Assembly (NCBI GenBank): GCA_016223245.1
Contig: JACRPL010000009.1
Coordinates: forward strand, 1-64,000
From: Candidatus Saganbacteria bacterium
Lineage (GTDB): Bacteria > Margulisbacteria > WOR-1 > XYC2-FULL-46-14 > XYC2-FULL-37-10
Length of the DNA stretch: 64,000 bases
Direction: 5' to 3'
In this document: one piece after another, positions 44,213 through 54,100 of the stretch
Layout of the letters: every line of letters begins with the position of its first letter
How positions within the stretch are numbered: the first letter of the stretch is position 1
Notes under the pieces: model-generated
Told to the model about the DNA's origin: nothing
Databases searched by the model: none
The model's input: only the letters and a program-made list of their open reading frames with translations
Translations under genes and position numbers: made by a program

Positions 44213-44683
44213 TTAGTTATCCCTCCCGATGACGATAGCGCCGATCAAAGCCGCGAGAAGCACAAGCGATATTACTTCGAATGGAAGAATATATGTTGTA
44301 AGTAGTGCTCGGCCAAGATCTAAAAGCGGATCAAATCCGTTGCCGATATGCTCAATAAATTCTGTCTGCAAGATAGCTGTTATTGTAAAGAACAAGAAGA
44401 CTAAGATCGTAAGAACAGATGGAAGAACTTGCTTATTCTCTGTTTTCAACATTTTATCGGATAATCTTGTGGTTAACATGATAGCGAATATCATAAGTAT
44501 CATTATTGCGCCTACATATATTATGAGTTGAAATACTCCGACAAAAGGCGCGCCTAGCGTGAAATATAACGCCGATATAGCCAGTAGAGCTGTTATTAGC
44601 GACAATGCGCAATGGAACAGGTTCTTTAGAGTTACTGTCATTATTGCCGATATTATTAAAATTCCAGCCAAAAAGTAAAACAT
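44213..44683 (-). CDS. nuoJ: NADH-quinone oxidoreductase subunit J
   Basis: A 156-residue subunit with five transmembrane segments; the pi-bulge helix region LGAPFVGVFQLIIYVGAIMI is conserved. ATG 44683 overlaps the nuoI stop (TAATG) and gives the typical MFYFLAGILIISAIM start; a longer frame upstream lies inside nuoI and is rejected. Confidence 0.95.
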   Translation of the reverse strand: MFYFLAGILIISAIMTVTLKNLFHCALSLITALLAISALYFTLGAPFVGVFQLIIYVGAIMILMIFAIMLTTRLSDKMLKTENKQVLPSVLTILVFLFFTITAILQTEFIEHIGNGFDPLLDLGRALLTTYILPFEVISLVLLAALIGAIVIGRDN

Positions 44684-45126
44684 TATGCTTCGTCTTTCCT
44701 TTCGATCAGTTTCTTGCGATCGTATACGCTTCTCTCGTATGTCTGATCCCAATAATTAGCTTGGAATGGGCATACTTCAACGCAAATATTGCAGTACATG
44801 CAAAGTCCCATATCGACAGTATAATCTTTGAGCTTTCGTTTTTTGTCTTCGCCGATCTCGTAATTGATATAAATGCAATAATTAGGGCAATAGTTTGCGC
44901 AGATCATACATGATGTGCATTTTTCGCGGTGCAGTTTAAGATTTCCTCGAAATCTCTCCGATGGAGTCCTTTTTTCATCGGGATATTGGATCGTTATCGG
45001 TTTTTTGAATGATTCAAGCAGGGTAACTTTGAGGCCTATTAATAAATTATAAATACCCAAGAATGTTTTGGTGAATAAGTTTTGTTCTTGATAACCGTTT
45101 TTCATTTCTATTTTGTTATATGTCAT
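44683..45126 (-). CDS. nuoI: NADH-quinone oxidoreductase subunit I
   Basis: A 147-residue ferredoxin-like subunit with two [4Fe-4S] motifs, CTSCMICANYCPN and CMYCNICVEVCPF (N6a and N6b), that pass electrons to subunit B. The N-terminal amphipathic helix (YNLLIGLKVTLLESF) is present. It follows a 142-base gap after nuoH that holds palindromic element copy 3. Confidence 0.96.
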   Translation of the reverse strand: MTYNKIEMKNGYQEQNLFTKTFLGIYNLLIGLKVTLLESFKKPITIQYPDEKRTPSERFRGNLKLHREKCTSCMICANYCPNYCIYINYEIGEDKKRKLKDYTVDMGLCMYCNICVEVCPFQANYWDQTYERSVYDRKKLIERKDEA

Positions 45127-45143
45127 TTCCTCACCATTATTGT

Positions 45144-45226
45144 GTTAACCTGCGAGTAAACCCTGCCTGCCGGCAGGCACGGCTCGCGGTTAACAATATC
45201 ATAACCGCGGCGTTTAGCCGCTGGTT
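45144..45226 (-). repeat. palindromic element, copy 3, between nuoH and nuoI
   Basis: The main palindrome spans 45144-45194 with arms GTTAACC/GGTTAAC, unlike the GGAACC arms of copies 1, 2 and 5, yet still perfectly paired. A second hairpin follows at 45203-45226: AACC-GCGGC-GTTTA-GCCGC-T-GGTT. The nuo operon must be transcribed through it. Confidence 0.85.
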
Positions 45227-45268
45227 CGAACAATCTCTTGCAATTTGACATTTTTAATTTGTCATTTG

Positions 45269-46237
45269 TCATTTTATAACCGCCATCCATAATGCTGTTG
45301 CGAGTAAATTAATAAAAGAAAGCGGAAGTAAGAACTTCCATGAAAATGCCATCAATTGGTCAACTCGCAATCTTGGGAATGTCCATCTAAACCACATAAG
45401 CACCAGTACCATTATATAAGATTTGATCAAGAACCAAATTATCGGTGGAAGGATAGGGCCATTCCATCCGCCCAAGAAAAGAAGCGTGGCCAACGCGCAA
45501 ACTGTATACATATTCACATATTCGGCAAAGAAAAACATGACGAATTTCATTCCGGAATATTCAACGTTGTATCCGGCTACAAGTTCCGATTCGGCTTCAG
45601 GAATATCGAATGGTGTTCTATTTACTTCCGCGGTTGCCGCAATAAAATAAATTAAAAAGCCAATTGGTTGAATAAGAAAGAATGGGATCGCGCTTTGAGC
45701 TTCAACTATCTTTACAATGTTTAGAGACCCAGTGATCATAAGTATTGGAAGGATGGATATAAGCAATGGGATTTCATAACTAATAATTTGAGCAACCGAT
45801 CTGAATCCGCCCAAAAGCGCATATTTATTGTTCGATGACCATCCGGCCATAAGAATAGCCAAAACTGTAAGACTTGTTACGCCAAAAACATAAAGCAATC
45901 CAACGTTTAAGTTCTTGACGACGATCCCCGGAGCGAAAGGTATCGTTAAATATGCAAGAAAAGCCGAAACAAATACAAGGACCGGCGCCAAGAAAAAAAC
46001 TATTTTATCGGTGCCTGTAGGGATAATATCTTCTTTCATCATAAGCTTTAGCGCGTCGGCTATTAGCTGTAAGCTTCCGTGATATCCAACTTTCATTGGG
46101 CCGTAACGCGATTGAATATGTGCGGAAACTTTTCTTTCAAGATAAACAAGGAACATGCAAGTTATAGCGATAAAGCCGAGTACAACCGCGGATTTGATTA
46201 GAAATATTATGAGTGAGATTATTAGGTACATGTTCAT
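45269..46237 (-). CDS. nuoH: NADH-quinone oxidoreductase subunit H
   Basis: A 322-residue membrane subunit with about eight transmembrane segments that contributes the quinone chamber next to subunits B and D. RKVSAHIQSRYGPMKVGYHG, the acidic loop FDIPEAESELVAGYNVEYSG and MKFVMFFFAEY are conserved. Overlaps nuoD by 4 bases. Confidence 0.97.
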   Translation of the reverse strand: MNMYLIISLIIFLIKSAVVLGFIAITCMFLVYLERKVSAHIQSRYGPMKVGYHGSLQLIADALKLMMKEDIIPTGTDKIVFFLAPVLVFVSAFLAYLTIPFAPGIVVKNLNVGLLYVFGVTSLTVLAILMAGWSSNNKYALLGGFRSVAQIISYEIPLLISILPILMITGSLNIVKIVEAQSAIPFFLIQPIGFLIYFIAATAEVNRTPFDIPEAESELVAGYNVEYSGMKFVMFFFAEYVNMYTVCALATLLFLGGWNGPILPPIIWFLIKSYIMVLVLMWFRWTFPRLRVDQLMAFSWKFLLPLSFINLLATALWMAVIK

Positions 46238-47337
46238 CGATCAATTTCTCCAAGTACGACATCTATTGTTCCCAAAATTACTACAACATCTGCCATCTTC
46301 CAGCCTTTTAATATTTCGCCTATTATGCTTAAGTTGCAGAAGGATGGGGGACGAATCTTCATTCTATATGGCCTATTCAAGCCTTGGCTCACAAGATAAA
46401 ATCCCAGTTCGCCTCTTGGCGTTTCGATCCCTACATAAGATTCGCCGGCCGCGGGTTTTAGGTTTAATGGAACTTTGACTTTTATATCGCCTGCAGGTAT
46501 CTGATCCAAAGCTTGTTCCAATATCTTGACCGATTCCCTCATTTCTTGCACGCGGACTATATATCTATCCCAGCTGTCGCCAACGGCCCCTACTGGAATA
46601 TCAAAATCAAACTTATCGTATCCGGAATAAGGATTTTCTTTTCTAAGATCGTATTTGATACTCGAGCCTCGAAGGACCGGGCCGCTTAGAGAGTATTTGA
46701 TGCATTGTTCTTTTGTGATGATCCCGACATTTTTTGTTCTTTCAAGGAATATAGGATTTTCTGTAAGCAATGCTTCATATTCGTCGATGCATGGCTTGAA
46801 ATATTTTAGGAAGGCTTTTGTGTCTTTGATGAAATTTTCTGGGATATCTCTGGCAACTCCGCCGTGCCTTATATAATTATATGTTAAGCGCGACCCGGAG
46901 GCCGATTCAAAAAGATCGATTATCCTTTCGCGCTCGCGGAAGCAATAAAGGAAAGGCGTAAACGCACCAATGTCTAACGAAAAAGTTCCAATTGCAATAA
47001 GGTGGGAAGCCAAACGGTTAAGTTCAGCCATGATTACTCTTAAATAATCGGCACGAGGCGGTGGGGTGATGCCCGCTAACTTTTCAACTGATAGAGCCAG
47101 TGATAAATTATTTGTCATCGAAGACAGATAATCCATGCGGTCCGTGAAAGGATATATCTGGATGTAAAGCCTGTTTTCGGCCATCTTCTCAAGTCCTCGA
47201 TGGATATAACCCATATCGGCAACAGCTTGCGTTACGACTTCGCCGTCAAGCTTAAGTATCAGCCTTAGCACTCCGTGCGTTGACGGATGCTGGGGACCCA
47301 TGCTCAAAAAATATTCTTCGGTTTTTAAATTGCTCAT
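46234..47337 (-). CDS. nuoD: NADH-quinone oxidoreductase subunit D
   Basis: A 367-residue 49-kDa-type subunit with the N-terminal GPQHPSTHGVLRL loop that lines the quinone site, and GPVLRGSSIKYDLRKENPYS. Related to hydrogenase large subunits without the NiFe ligands. It is separate from NuoC (not a CD fusion). The gene overlaps nuoC by 4 bases. Confidence 0.97.
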   Translation of the reverse strand: MSNLKTEEYFLSMGPQHPSTHGVLRLILKLDGEVVTQAVADMGYIHRGLEKMAENRLYIQIYPFTDRMDYLSSMTNNLSLALSVEKLAGITPPPRADYLRVIMAELNRLASHLIAIGTFSLDIGAFTPFLYCFRERERIIDLFESASGSRLTYNYIRHGGVARDIPENFIKDTKAFLKYFKPCIDEYEALLTENPIFLERTKNVGIITKEQCIKYSLSGPVLRGSSIKYDLRKENPYSGYDKFDFDIPVGAVGDSWDRYIVRVQEMRESVKILEQALDQIPAGDIKVKVPLNLKPAAGESYVGIETPRGELGFYLVSQGLNRPYRMKIRPPSFCNLSIIGEILKGWKMADVVVILGTIDVVLGEIDR

Positions 47338-47747
47338 TTGACGGTTTCCGGTTTTTTTACAACCGACGCCTTTACATAATCTTTAAGTAGTGGAGCTCCA
47401 ACCCATTCAGGTGGAAGAAGTATTCGTCTTAGATCCGGGTGGCCTATAAAATTGATACCGAACATATCATAGGCTTCTCTCTCGTGCCAATCGGCCGCCG
47501 GCCAAAAAGGAACAACAGATGCGATCTCCGGTTTTTCACGTGATATGTCTATTTTTAATATTAGAACATCTTTGTTTTCAAAAGACTGGATGTAATAGAC
47601 CATTTGAAGCTGATTTTTTTCGGGATAATCAACTGCTGTAACAAATAAGAGGTAGTTATAAGTGTCTTTGATCTTTTCGCAAAAAGAAACCAGCTCTTCT
47701 TTAGATATGAATTTTTCCTGCCTGTCGGCAGACATGGCCTCTTTCAT
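47334..47747 (-). CDS. nuoC: NADH-quinone oxidoreductase subunit C
   Basis: A 137-residue 30-kDa-type subunit with the signature [20 protein letters not shown] and [18 protein letters not shown]. It is on the short side. The first residues (SADRQ) come from a TCTGCCGACAGGCAGG stretch that resembles a degenerate palindromic core, so the N-terminus may have been remodelled by a repeat; this is weak. Overlaps nuoB. Confidence 0.94.
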   Translation of the reverse strand: MKEAMSADRQEKFISKEELVSFCEKIKDTYNYLLFVTAVDYPEKNQLQMVYYIQSFENKDVLILKIDISREKPEIASVVPFWPAADWHEREAYDMFGINFIGHPDLRRILLPPEWVGAPLLKDYVKASVVKKPETVK

Positions 47748-48247
47748 CGTTTTAAGATGCTTTCTTTAGCGATCTTTTCTTGGAGTTTAATTATTCCGTC
47801 ATAAAGGGCTTCCGGCCTTGGAGGACAGCCTGGGACATAAACATCGACAGGAATTATTTCGTCTACGCCTTTGATTGTTGTGTACGAATCATAAAAGAAA
47901 GCTCCGCCCGTTATCGCACAGCTTCCCATTGCGATTACATAGCGAGGTTCAGCCATTTGCTCCCAGAGTGTTTTTATGCGAGGCGCCATTTTTTCGGTAA
48001 CAGTACCGGCTACTATCATTAGATCTGTTTGGCGAGGGGAAGCTCGGAATATTAGGCCTAATCGATCCAGATCGAATCTCGAAGCACCCGCCGCCATCAT
48101 CTCGATCGCGCAGCATTTTAGCCCGAATAGGAGATACCATAGTGAATTGGCTCTGCCCCAGTTAAAAAGTTTGTCGGTTGATGTAATGATAATGTTCCCG
48201 CCGGGGATCTTTTCTACATATTCAAATACGTCGCGAGCTAGATCCAT
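47744..48247 (-). CDS. nuoB: NADH-quinone oxidoreductase subunit B
   Basis: A 167-residue subunit carrying the terminal cluster N2. The Cys ligands are in [19 protein letters not shown] and [15 protein letters not shown] 48247 (AAGGGG upstream, 10-base overlap with nuoA) is chosen; an in-frame ATG at 48268 would add seven residues. Confidence 0.95.
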   Translation of the reverse strand: MDLARDVFEYVEKIPGGNIIITSTDKLFNWGRANSLWYLLFGLKCCAIEMMAAGASRFDLDRLGLIFRASPRQTDLMIVAGTVTEKMAPRIKTLWEQMAEPRYVIAMGSCAITGGAFFYDSYTTIKGVDEIIPVDVYVPGCPPRPEALYDGIIKLQEKIAKESILKR

Positions 48248-48582
48248 TCTAGATCCCCTTTCTTCCATGCATAAGCCAGGCCCATTAATAAGATGAATAC
48301 AAAGATCAATATCTCAATAAAACCTGTCATTCCAAAATATTTGAGGACCAAGACACAAGGGGCTAAAAATACGACTTCAACGTCAAAAATAACAAACGCG
48401 AGACCGAATAGGTAATATCTAACATTATACTGAATGTGAGATCCTGATATTGGTTCTTCTCCGCATTCGTAGCAGGAAAGTTTTTTGGCTGATGGGTGAT
48501 GGGGGGCAAAAAAGAAGGCCATGGCAAACCCGCCTAATACAAACCCTACGCCTACAAGGAAAAAAATTACAAGCTCAAGCAT
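48238..48582 (-). CDS. nuoA: NADH-quinone oxidoreductase subunit A
   Basis: A 114-residue, three-TM subunit. [20 protein letters not shown] and [20 protein letters not shown] contain the conserved Cys/Glu loop and the acidic helix. It opens the operon in the order A-B-C-D-H-I-J-K-L-M-N. No nuoE, nuoF or nuoG gene is present in the window. Confidence 0.96.
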   Translation of the reverse strand: MLELVIFFLVGVGFVLGGFAMAFFFAPHHPSAKKLSCYECGEEPISGSHIQYNVRYYLFGLAFVIFDVEVVFLAPCVLVLKYFGMTGFIEILIFVFILLMGLAYAWKKGDLEWI

Positions 48583-48649
48583 TAGTTAACCTTTCTATCA
48601 TCATCCACGGTGGGTGAGAACTCTATTCTATAGAAAATCGGGAAGAAAA

Positions 48650-51103
48650 TCAACCTTTTGATTTCGAAGCTTTAAGGATTTGTTTTGCGAGGTTTACGGC
48701 GCATGCGGCATCGGCGCCATAAGATGCATCGATCTTATCGGCGTATTCGGCGGTGACAACGGCTCCGCCTACTATAATAGGTATATCAAGGCCAACTGCT
48801 TTTAGGCTTTCTTTCACATATCTCATTTCAAGCATTGTAGTAGTGAGCAGTGCGGATAGGGCGATCGCATCGGGCTTGTGTTTCTTTGCGGCTTCTATAA
48901 TATTGTCGGCTGGGACATCTTTGCCCAAATCAATAACCTCAAAACCATGATTTTCAAGCATCATCTTAACAATATTCTTTCCAATATCATGAATGTCGCC
49001 AAAAACTGTCGCGACAAGGATCTTTCCAATAGTAACTATTTCTTCTTTAGGAATACGGGCTTTGCAAAGTTCAAACCCGGCAGTCATCGATTCGGCCGAA
49101 GATAGAACTTGTGGAAGGAAAATTTGTTTTTTGCTGAATCTTGCGCCTACAATTTCCATTCCAGGAGTTAGTGCCTGATCTATTATATTCTGTGGTTTAA
49201 ACCCTTGTTCCAATGCGGCGGCAACGAATGATCTTGTCCTATTTGTATCGCCGTCGATGACCGCGTTTTTTATATCGGGAAGATCTTTGAAAATTATTTG
49301 CTTTGATCTCTTAACTATTTCAACTTGCGGCCCAGCCGTTCTAGACTTGTCGACTTCAAGTTTTAATTTTTCAATCAGCTTGTTTTTCTCGGCTTTTGTA
49401 TTCTTGATCTTAGATATGGATTTTAGCGCTTTTATGGTTTCAGTATCCGTTGAATCCACAATTCCCGCATCCAAGCCGTGCAAGATCGCAAGCTGAAGAT
49501 AAATAGCGTTTATTTTAGATCTATTCGGCAGGCCATGCGAAACATTGCTGACACCAAGGATGGTTTTAACTTTTCCGCCAAAGGCGGACTTTTTTATGAT
49601 CTCGATCGCTTTCAGCGCTTCAAGGGGGTCGGTCAGGCTTACGCCCGCTGTCATTACCAAATTATCGATAAATATTTCTTCTTCAGGGATGCCGGCTTTT
49701 TTCGCGGCTATGATTATCTTTTCGGCGATTTTTGCGCGTTCTTCGGCCGTCTTTGGTATGCCTACTTCATCAAGAGTAAGTCCAATGACTGCCGCGCCAT
49801 ATTTTTTGGCAATTGGGAGTATCTTGTCTAGAGTTGTTTGTTTTCCATTTACTGAATTAACCAAAGCTCTTCCGCAGAACTCGGCAAGCCCGGCTTCAAG
49901 CGCTTCAACTTTTGGTGAATCGATGCAAAGTGGAATGTCTGTTGCTTTTTCGATCAGGTGTACAGCTGTTGTCATATTTAGGACATCGTTTCCCTCAACA
50001 ACGGAAACATTCACATCCAATAAGTCCGCATTTTTCTGGTTGACCGCTTCATCGCGCACAATGCTAAAAATCCCAGCTTTTATTTCGTCTCTAAGCGCTT
50101 TTCTGCCCGTAGGATTTATTCTCTCCCCAACCGCAAAAAACTTTCCCTTCTTCACTTCAACAACTCTAGTTCTTGAGGCGAATTTTAACCCCCTCTCTTT
50201 CTCCCCCTTAGCAAGGGGGAGATGTCCGGAGGACAGTGGGGGTCGGATTCCGGATTTCACAGCACTTATGTGCTGTGGCGACGTTCCACAGCAACCCCCT
50301 ATAATAGAAACCCCGATCGCAGCGAATTTTTTGGCGTATCCCGCAAATTTCTCCGGTGTCATTTTATAGACCGGCACATCATTTTCCATAACAGGCATCC
50401 CGGCGTTTGGCATTACCATGATAGGCAAACGGCTAACAGCTAACAGCCTTTTGGCTGTCTTTAAGACGCCTTCAGGACCGGTTGAGCAGTTCGCAGAAAT
50501 TATATCGGCGCCCAAAGCTTCGAGTACAACAACTGCTGCTTCGGGGGAGGTGCCAAATACGGTCAATCCGTTTTCATCATATGTCATGCTGGCAATTATT
50601 GGAATTTTCACTTTCGATCTGGTGCCAATAATGGCCGCTCTCATTTCTTGGAGATCAGATATTGTTTCAATACTTAAAACATCAGCACCGGCTAGTTCCA
50701 AAGCTTCAGCTTGTTCTGCATAAACTGAAACTGCGGTATTGAAGGGTAGAGCGCCTAAAGGTTGTATGAATTTTCCAAGAGGGCCAATAGATCCTGCGAC
50801 AAAACGACCAGGACCCGCGGCTTGGCGCGCAATTGTTACTGCGGCTTTGTTTATTTCAAATATTTTATCTTGGGATTTATAATCCTCAAGCTTGATCTTG
50901 TTCGCGCCAAAAGTATTTGTTTCTATTATATCGGCGCCCGCGTCGATATATTTTTTGTGGATGGATTTTACGATATCAGGGTGTTTAAGGTTTTGGAGGT
51001 CGAAACCTTCTTCGGGCTTAACGCCAGCGTCCATGAGAAGTGTCCCCATGGCGCCGTCCATGATGAGGATGCGTTTTTTTAATGCTTGAAACAGGTTTGG
51101 CAT
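48650..51103 (-). CDS. metH: cobalamin-dependent methionine synthase, short form
   Basis: An 817-residue MetH with three domains: homocysteine methyltransferase (about residues 1-283; zinc ligands in IGGCCGTSP), pterin-binding domain (about 310-590; GERINPTGRK) and B12 domain (GDIHDIGKNI, with the base-off His). The C-terminal SAM-activation domain is missing, as in many short MetH proteins. Residues about 287-305 (RPPLSSGHLPLAKGEKERG) are encoded by a GC-rich repeat, inserted in frame in the inter-domain linker. A TATAAT (51112-51117) sits just upstream of the start. Confidence 0.95.
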   Translation of the reverse strand: MPNLFQALKKRILIMDGAMGTLLMDAGVKPEEGFDLQNLKHPDIVKSIHKKYIDAGADIIETNTFGANKIKLEDYKSQDKIFEINKAAVTIARQAAGPGRFVAGSIGPLGKFIQPLGALPFNTAVSVYAEQAEALELAGADVLSIETISDLQEMRAAIIGTRSKVKIPIIASMTYDENGLTVFGTSPEAAVVVLEALGADIISANCSTGPEGVLKTAKRLLAVSRLPIMVMPNAGMPVMENDVPVYKMTPEKFAGYAKKFAAIGVSIIGGCCGTSPQHISAVKSGIRPPLSSGHLPLAKGEKERGLKFASRTRVVEVKKGKFFAVGERINPTGRKALRDEIKAGIFSIVRDEAVNQKNADLLDVNVSVVEGNDVLNMTTAVHLIEKATDIPLCIDSPKVEALEAGLAEFCGRALVNSVNGKQTTLDKILPIAKKYGAAVIGLTLDEVGIPKTAEERAKIAEKIIIAAKKAGIPEEEIFIDNLVMTAGVSLTDPLEALKAIEIIKKSAFGGKVKTILGVSNVSHGLPNRSKINAIYLQLAILHGLDAGIVDSTDTETIKALKSISKIKNTKAEKNKLIEKLKLEVDKSRTAGPQVEIVKRSKQIIFKDLPDIKNAVIDGDTNRTRSFVAAALEQGFKPQNIIDQALTPGMEIVGARFSKKQIFLPQVLSSAESMTAGFELCKARIPKEEIVTIGKILVATVFGDIHDIGKNIVKMMLENHGFEVIDLGKDVPADNIIEAAKKHKPDAIALSALLTTTMLEMRYVKESLKAVGLDIPIIVGGAVVTAEYADKIDASYGADAACAVNLAKQILKASKSKG
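50189..50243. repeat. GC-rich palindromic repeat inside metH
   Basis: CTCCCCCTTAGCAAGGGGGAG is the self-complementary centre, flanked by CCCCCTCTCT and GTGGGGGT blocks. The length keeps the reading frame and falls in the linker between the first two MetH domains. Similar blocks occur at 34378-34526 and 61084-61140. Confidence 0.75.
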
Positions 51104-51111
51104 TTGAAGCT

Positions 51112-51117
51112 ATTATA
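51112..51117 (-). promoter_or_regulatory. -10 box of metH, probable leaderless start
   Basis: TATAAT on the minus strand ends 8 bases before the metH ATG at 51103. No Shine-Dalgarno sequence or clear -35 box is visible. Confidence 0.45.
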
Positions 51118-51136
51118 TCAGATTGGGATTATTTTT

Positions 51137-54100
51137 TTATTGTTTCGCTTGCCTGACTGCCAGATCCCTTCGAAACCTTAATGAATCCATAAGTTCATTT
51201 CCCACTTCTGTTATTAGAGAGGGTTTGTATTGGATCGCTTTTAACATGGCCATAAGATCGGCAAATTTTTTTCCAGCACGTTCCGGCCCTAAAAGCTTGA
51301 TCTTCACATCGAGCAGTATATTGAAAAGATTGATATATGTTTCGGCGGGTATTTCTGACGCAATTTTAAGGTGATCTACCATCTTATCAAGGAGGGCTTG
51401 TGTTTCTCTCTCGCAATCTCTTTTGTCGATTTCATTTTCTATTTCTTTAGCCAGGGTTTCAATATAAGAGAAAGCTCTTTCAATGTCGTTTAATGTATAG
51501 GCGAAATGTAAAGTCCCTCTCGCATCGATTATATAGCTGAATAATTGGATATATCTGCGGAAATCCGAAATAGGATCGGATAACTTTTTCCGGATACTGC
51601 TCCTTTTCGGCTCCGCAAGCAAATTGTCTCCGGTGATTTTCGTCCCATTTATCACAAATGGCATTAGATTTATTGGAGCATTGTCTCCTTTCCAATATCC
51701 CTGCGATGCCGCAAGTTCTTTAAGTGTATCCAATGTCAAGAAATTATAATCCAGCTTATCTTTGATCCTTTTTTTTATAAGTTCCATCCTGGCGGTTTTT
51801 GCGGGCACCGCATAAGCCCATAGGATAAGCCTTTTTAGCGGAAGCGGCTCATTTTCGGATATAATATTTTCCGCTGCAGCCTCAAGCGCGTCATACGCAA
51901 AAGTCGGGAATACATCGGCCCCATCCGAGAATAAATTCAAGATGAGCCCGAAAAGCTTGGAGTCGCGGCAGGCATAAAGCGCGCCTTTGAACATTTCCGG
52001 AACTTCATTTATCATTGAAAAAATGGCTATAATTACCGCCTTTCCGAATTCGGTCCTTGCTTCACGGGCTATGACCATTCTACCGATGAATCTTGGGAAA
52101 TTCCCGTCGATCGGGAACATTCTAAGTAATTTTTTTATCTGCGGGACCGCATCCTTGGCGCCTATAAGTGCGGCAAATATTGCGGCGGCATAGATTTTTA
52201 TTGAAAACCCGATCTCATCTGAATCGATGATCTTCACAAGATCATTCAGATACCAGGCCCTTGACGGGTCTTTATTGATATGTTCGACCAATGATATTTC
52301 TTCAGCATCGGTCAAATGGGCGTCATTGCGTAAATTGGCATAGAGCGGATGCGGGGCGTAGAGATATGCGGCTGCCGGCGACGGTTCTGGAGGAGATGGA
52401 TTTTTTGTATCGGCAAAAAGCTTAACGCGCAGGTACATCACTGTCGATCCGTTCGAATCGTCCATTCCGACCTGTACATTCGCCTCTTTTGCTTTTCTTT
52501 TTAACTCAAGAAAGGTGGAATCGCCAAGCTCTCCCAAGCTTTCAAATATAGTTTGGGCTTCATCTTTACTTGCAGGTTCGGCTTTTACGAAATTCTTTTC
52601 GATCTTTTCACGGAGTTTCGATTTTTGGGGGATGATCGGCATGGTAAACGAGAGCGTCAAAGCCTCCCCGTTAAAATTCCAAGTTAATACCGGCAGCAAA
52701 TCGGTGCCCGATTCCAAGGATGCTGTCCTGGCATGCGAGCTCATAAAAAATATAAAATCAGACACGGTCTCCTGGACTTTAAAATTATATCCCGCAGTGT
52801 TGGACAATTGTGAAACTTTTTCCGCCCATGCCGCAACTGCAGGGTCCTTTTTTTTGGGGTCCTGCATCCTTAATGTTTCTCTTCCCGTAGGCAAAAGCCC
52901 TTCCGCAACGACCTTATTCAAAGCCTCCATGATCTTTTCGTCGTTTGGCATAAGTACCCCGTCAATCTCATCTTGCGGGACTTGTGTTTTGCTTTGTCCA
53001 GCCTGCAAGTCTACAAAAGACAATAAGCGGAGAACAAGCAAGCCGACATGCCCTCCAATATTCGGGATATCAAAGGTAGGGCGGGGGATATCGCCTGTTT
53101 TCTCAAAGGCCAGTTCGTCCCCATTCCTTGTGGCGGAAATTACGGACCTTTCCGGAAATGTTTCCGCTATGATCAAATTTACCATAGGGTTGATCAGCAA
53201 TCTATTTAAAGTATTTGATAGCGGCCTCGCGCCGAATTCGTCGCTGTATCCTTTTTCAATTATAAGGTCTTTTGCGGAATCATCAACTTGGATCTCGTAG
53301 CCCTTGTCGCTTATCTGCGCGGAAAGTTTCTTTATTTGTATATCAAAGACTTGGCGAAGTTGGTCCGGATTTAGGGCGTCAAAGAAAAGTATATCGTTTA
53401 TGCGCGCAATAAATTCCGGGGAGAATGCTTCGCGCAAGGCGGCTTCAAATATCCTGTGCGCGCTCTTTCTTTTTTCTTCTGGCTCGAGATCCCTTGTAGC
53501 TTCGCGTATATGCAGGGCTGCAAGGTTTGAGGTCATAATAATGATAGTACTGGAAAAATCGGTAGTTTTTCCTTTGCCGTCGGTCAATCTCCCGTCGTCG
53601 AAGATATTTAAAAAAACCTGCCAAACGGCGGGGTTTGATTTCTCGAATTCATCAAGCAAAATAATCGAGTTAGGCCTGTCGGCGATAGCTTTTGTGAGTT
53701 GTCCTCCTTCATCATAGCCTACATATCCTGGAGGGGATCCGATAAGCCGTGCGACGCTGTGCGGTTCAGCGTATTCGGCCATATCTATCCTGACAAGGCC
53801 TTTTTCGTCCCCGCCAAGAGCTTCAGCAAGCGCTTTTGCGATCTCTGTTTTTCCGCATCCTGTCGGCCCCGCGAAAAAAAAAACGCCTTGGGGCTTTCCC
53901 GGCCTGCGCAAAATCCTGCTTTGCCTGACAGTCGAAGCGATCCTTGATTTTGCCTCGTCTTGGCCGATGACCCTCTCGCCTAAAAGCTGTTCCAACCTTT
54001 GCAGCTTGGATGCTTCATCTTCCTTTAATTTTGCCGCGGGGACTTTCGCGAGTTCCGATATTGAAGCATAAATATCGTCTTTTGAAATTTTTATCTCTTT

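Noticed and set aside
44684-44752. Extended nuoJ start inside nuoI
   Set aside because: The extension is hydrophilic, lies in nuoI and lacks family similarity; ATG 44683 is the usual start.
47710-47735. NuoC N-terminus as a further palindromic element copy
   Set aside because: Only a short degenerate core is present without the arms; mentioned in the gene entry but not called as a repeat.
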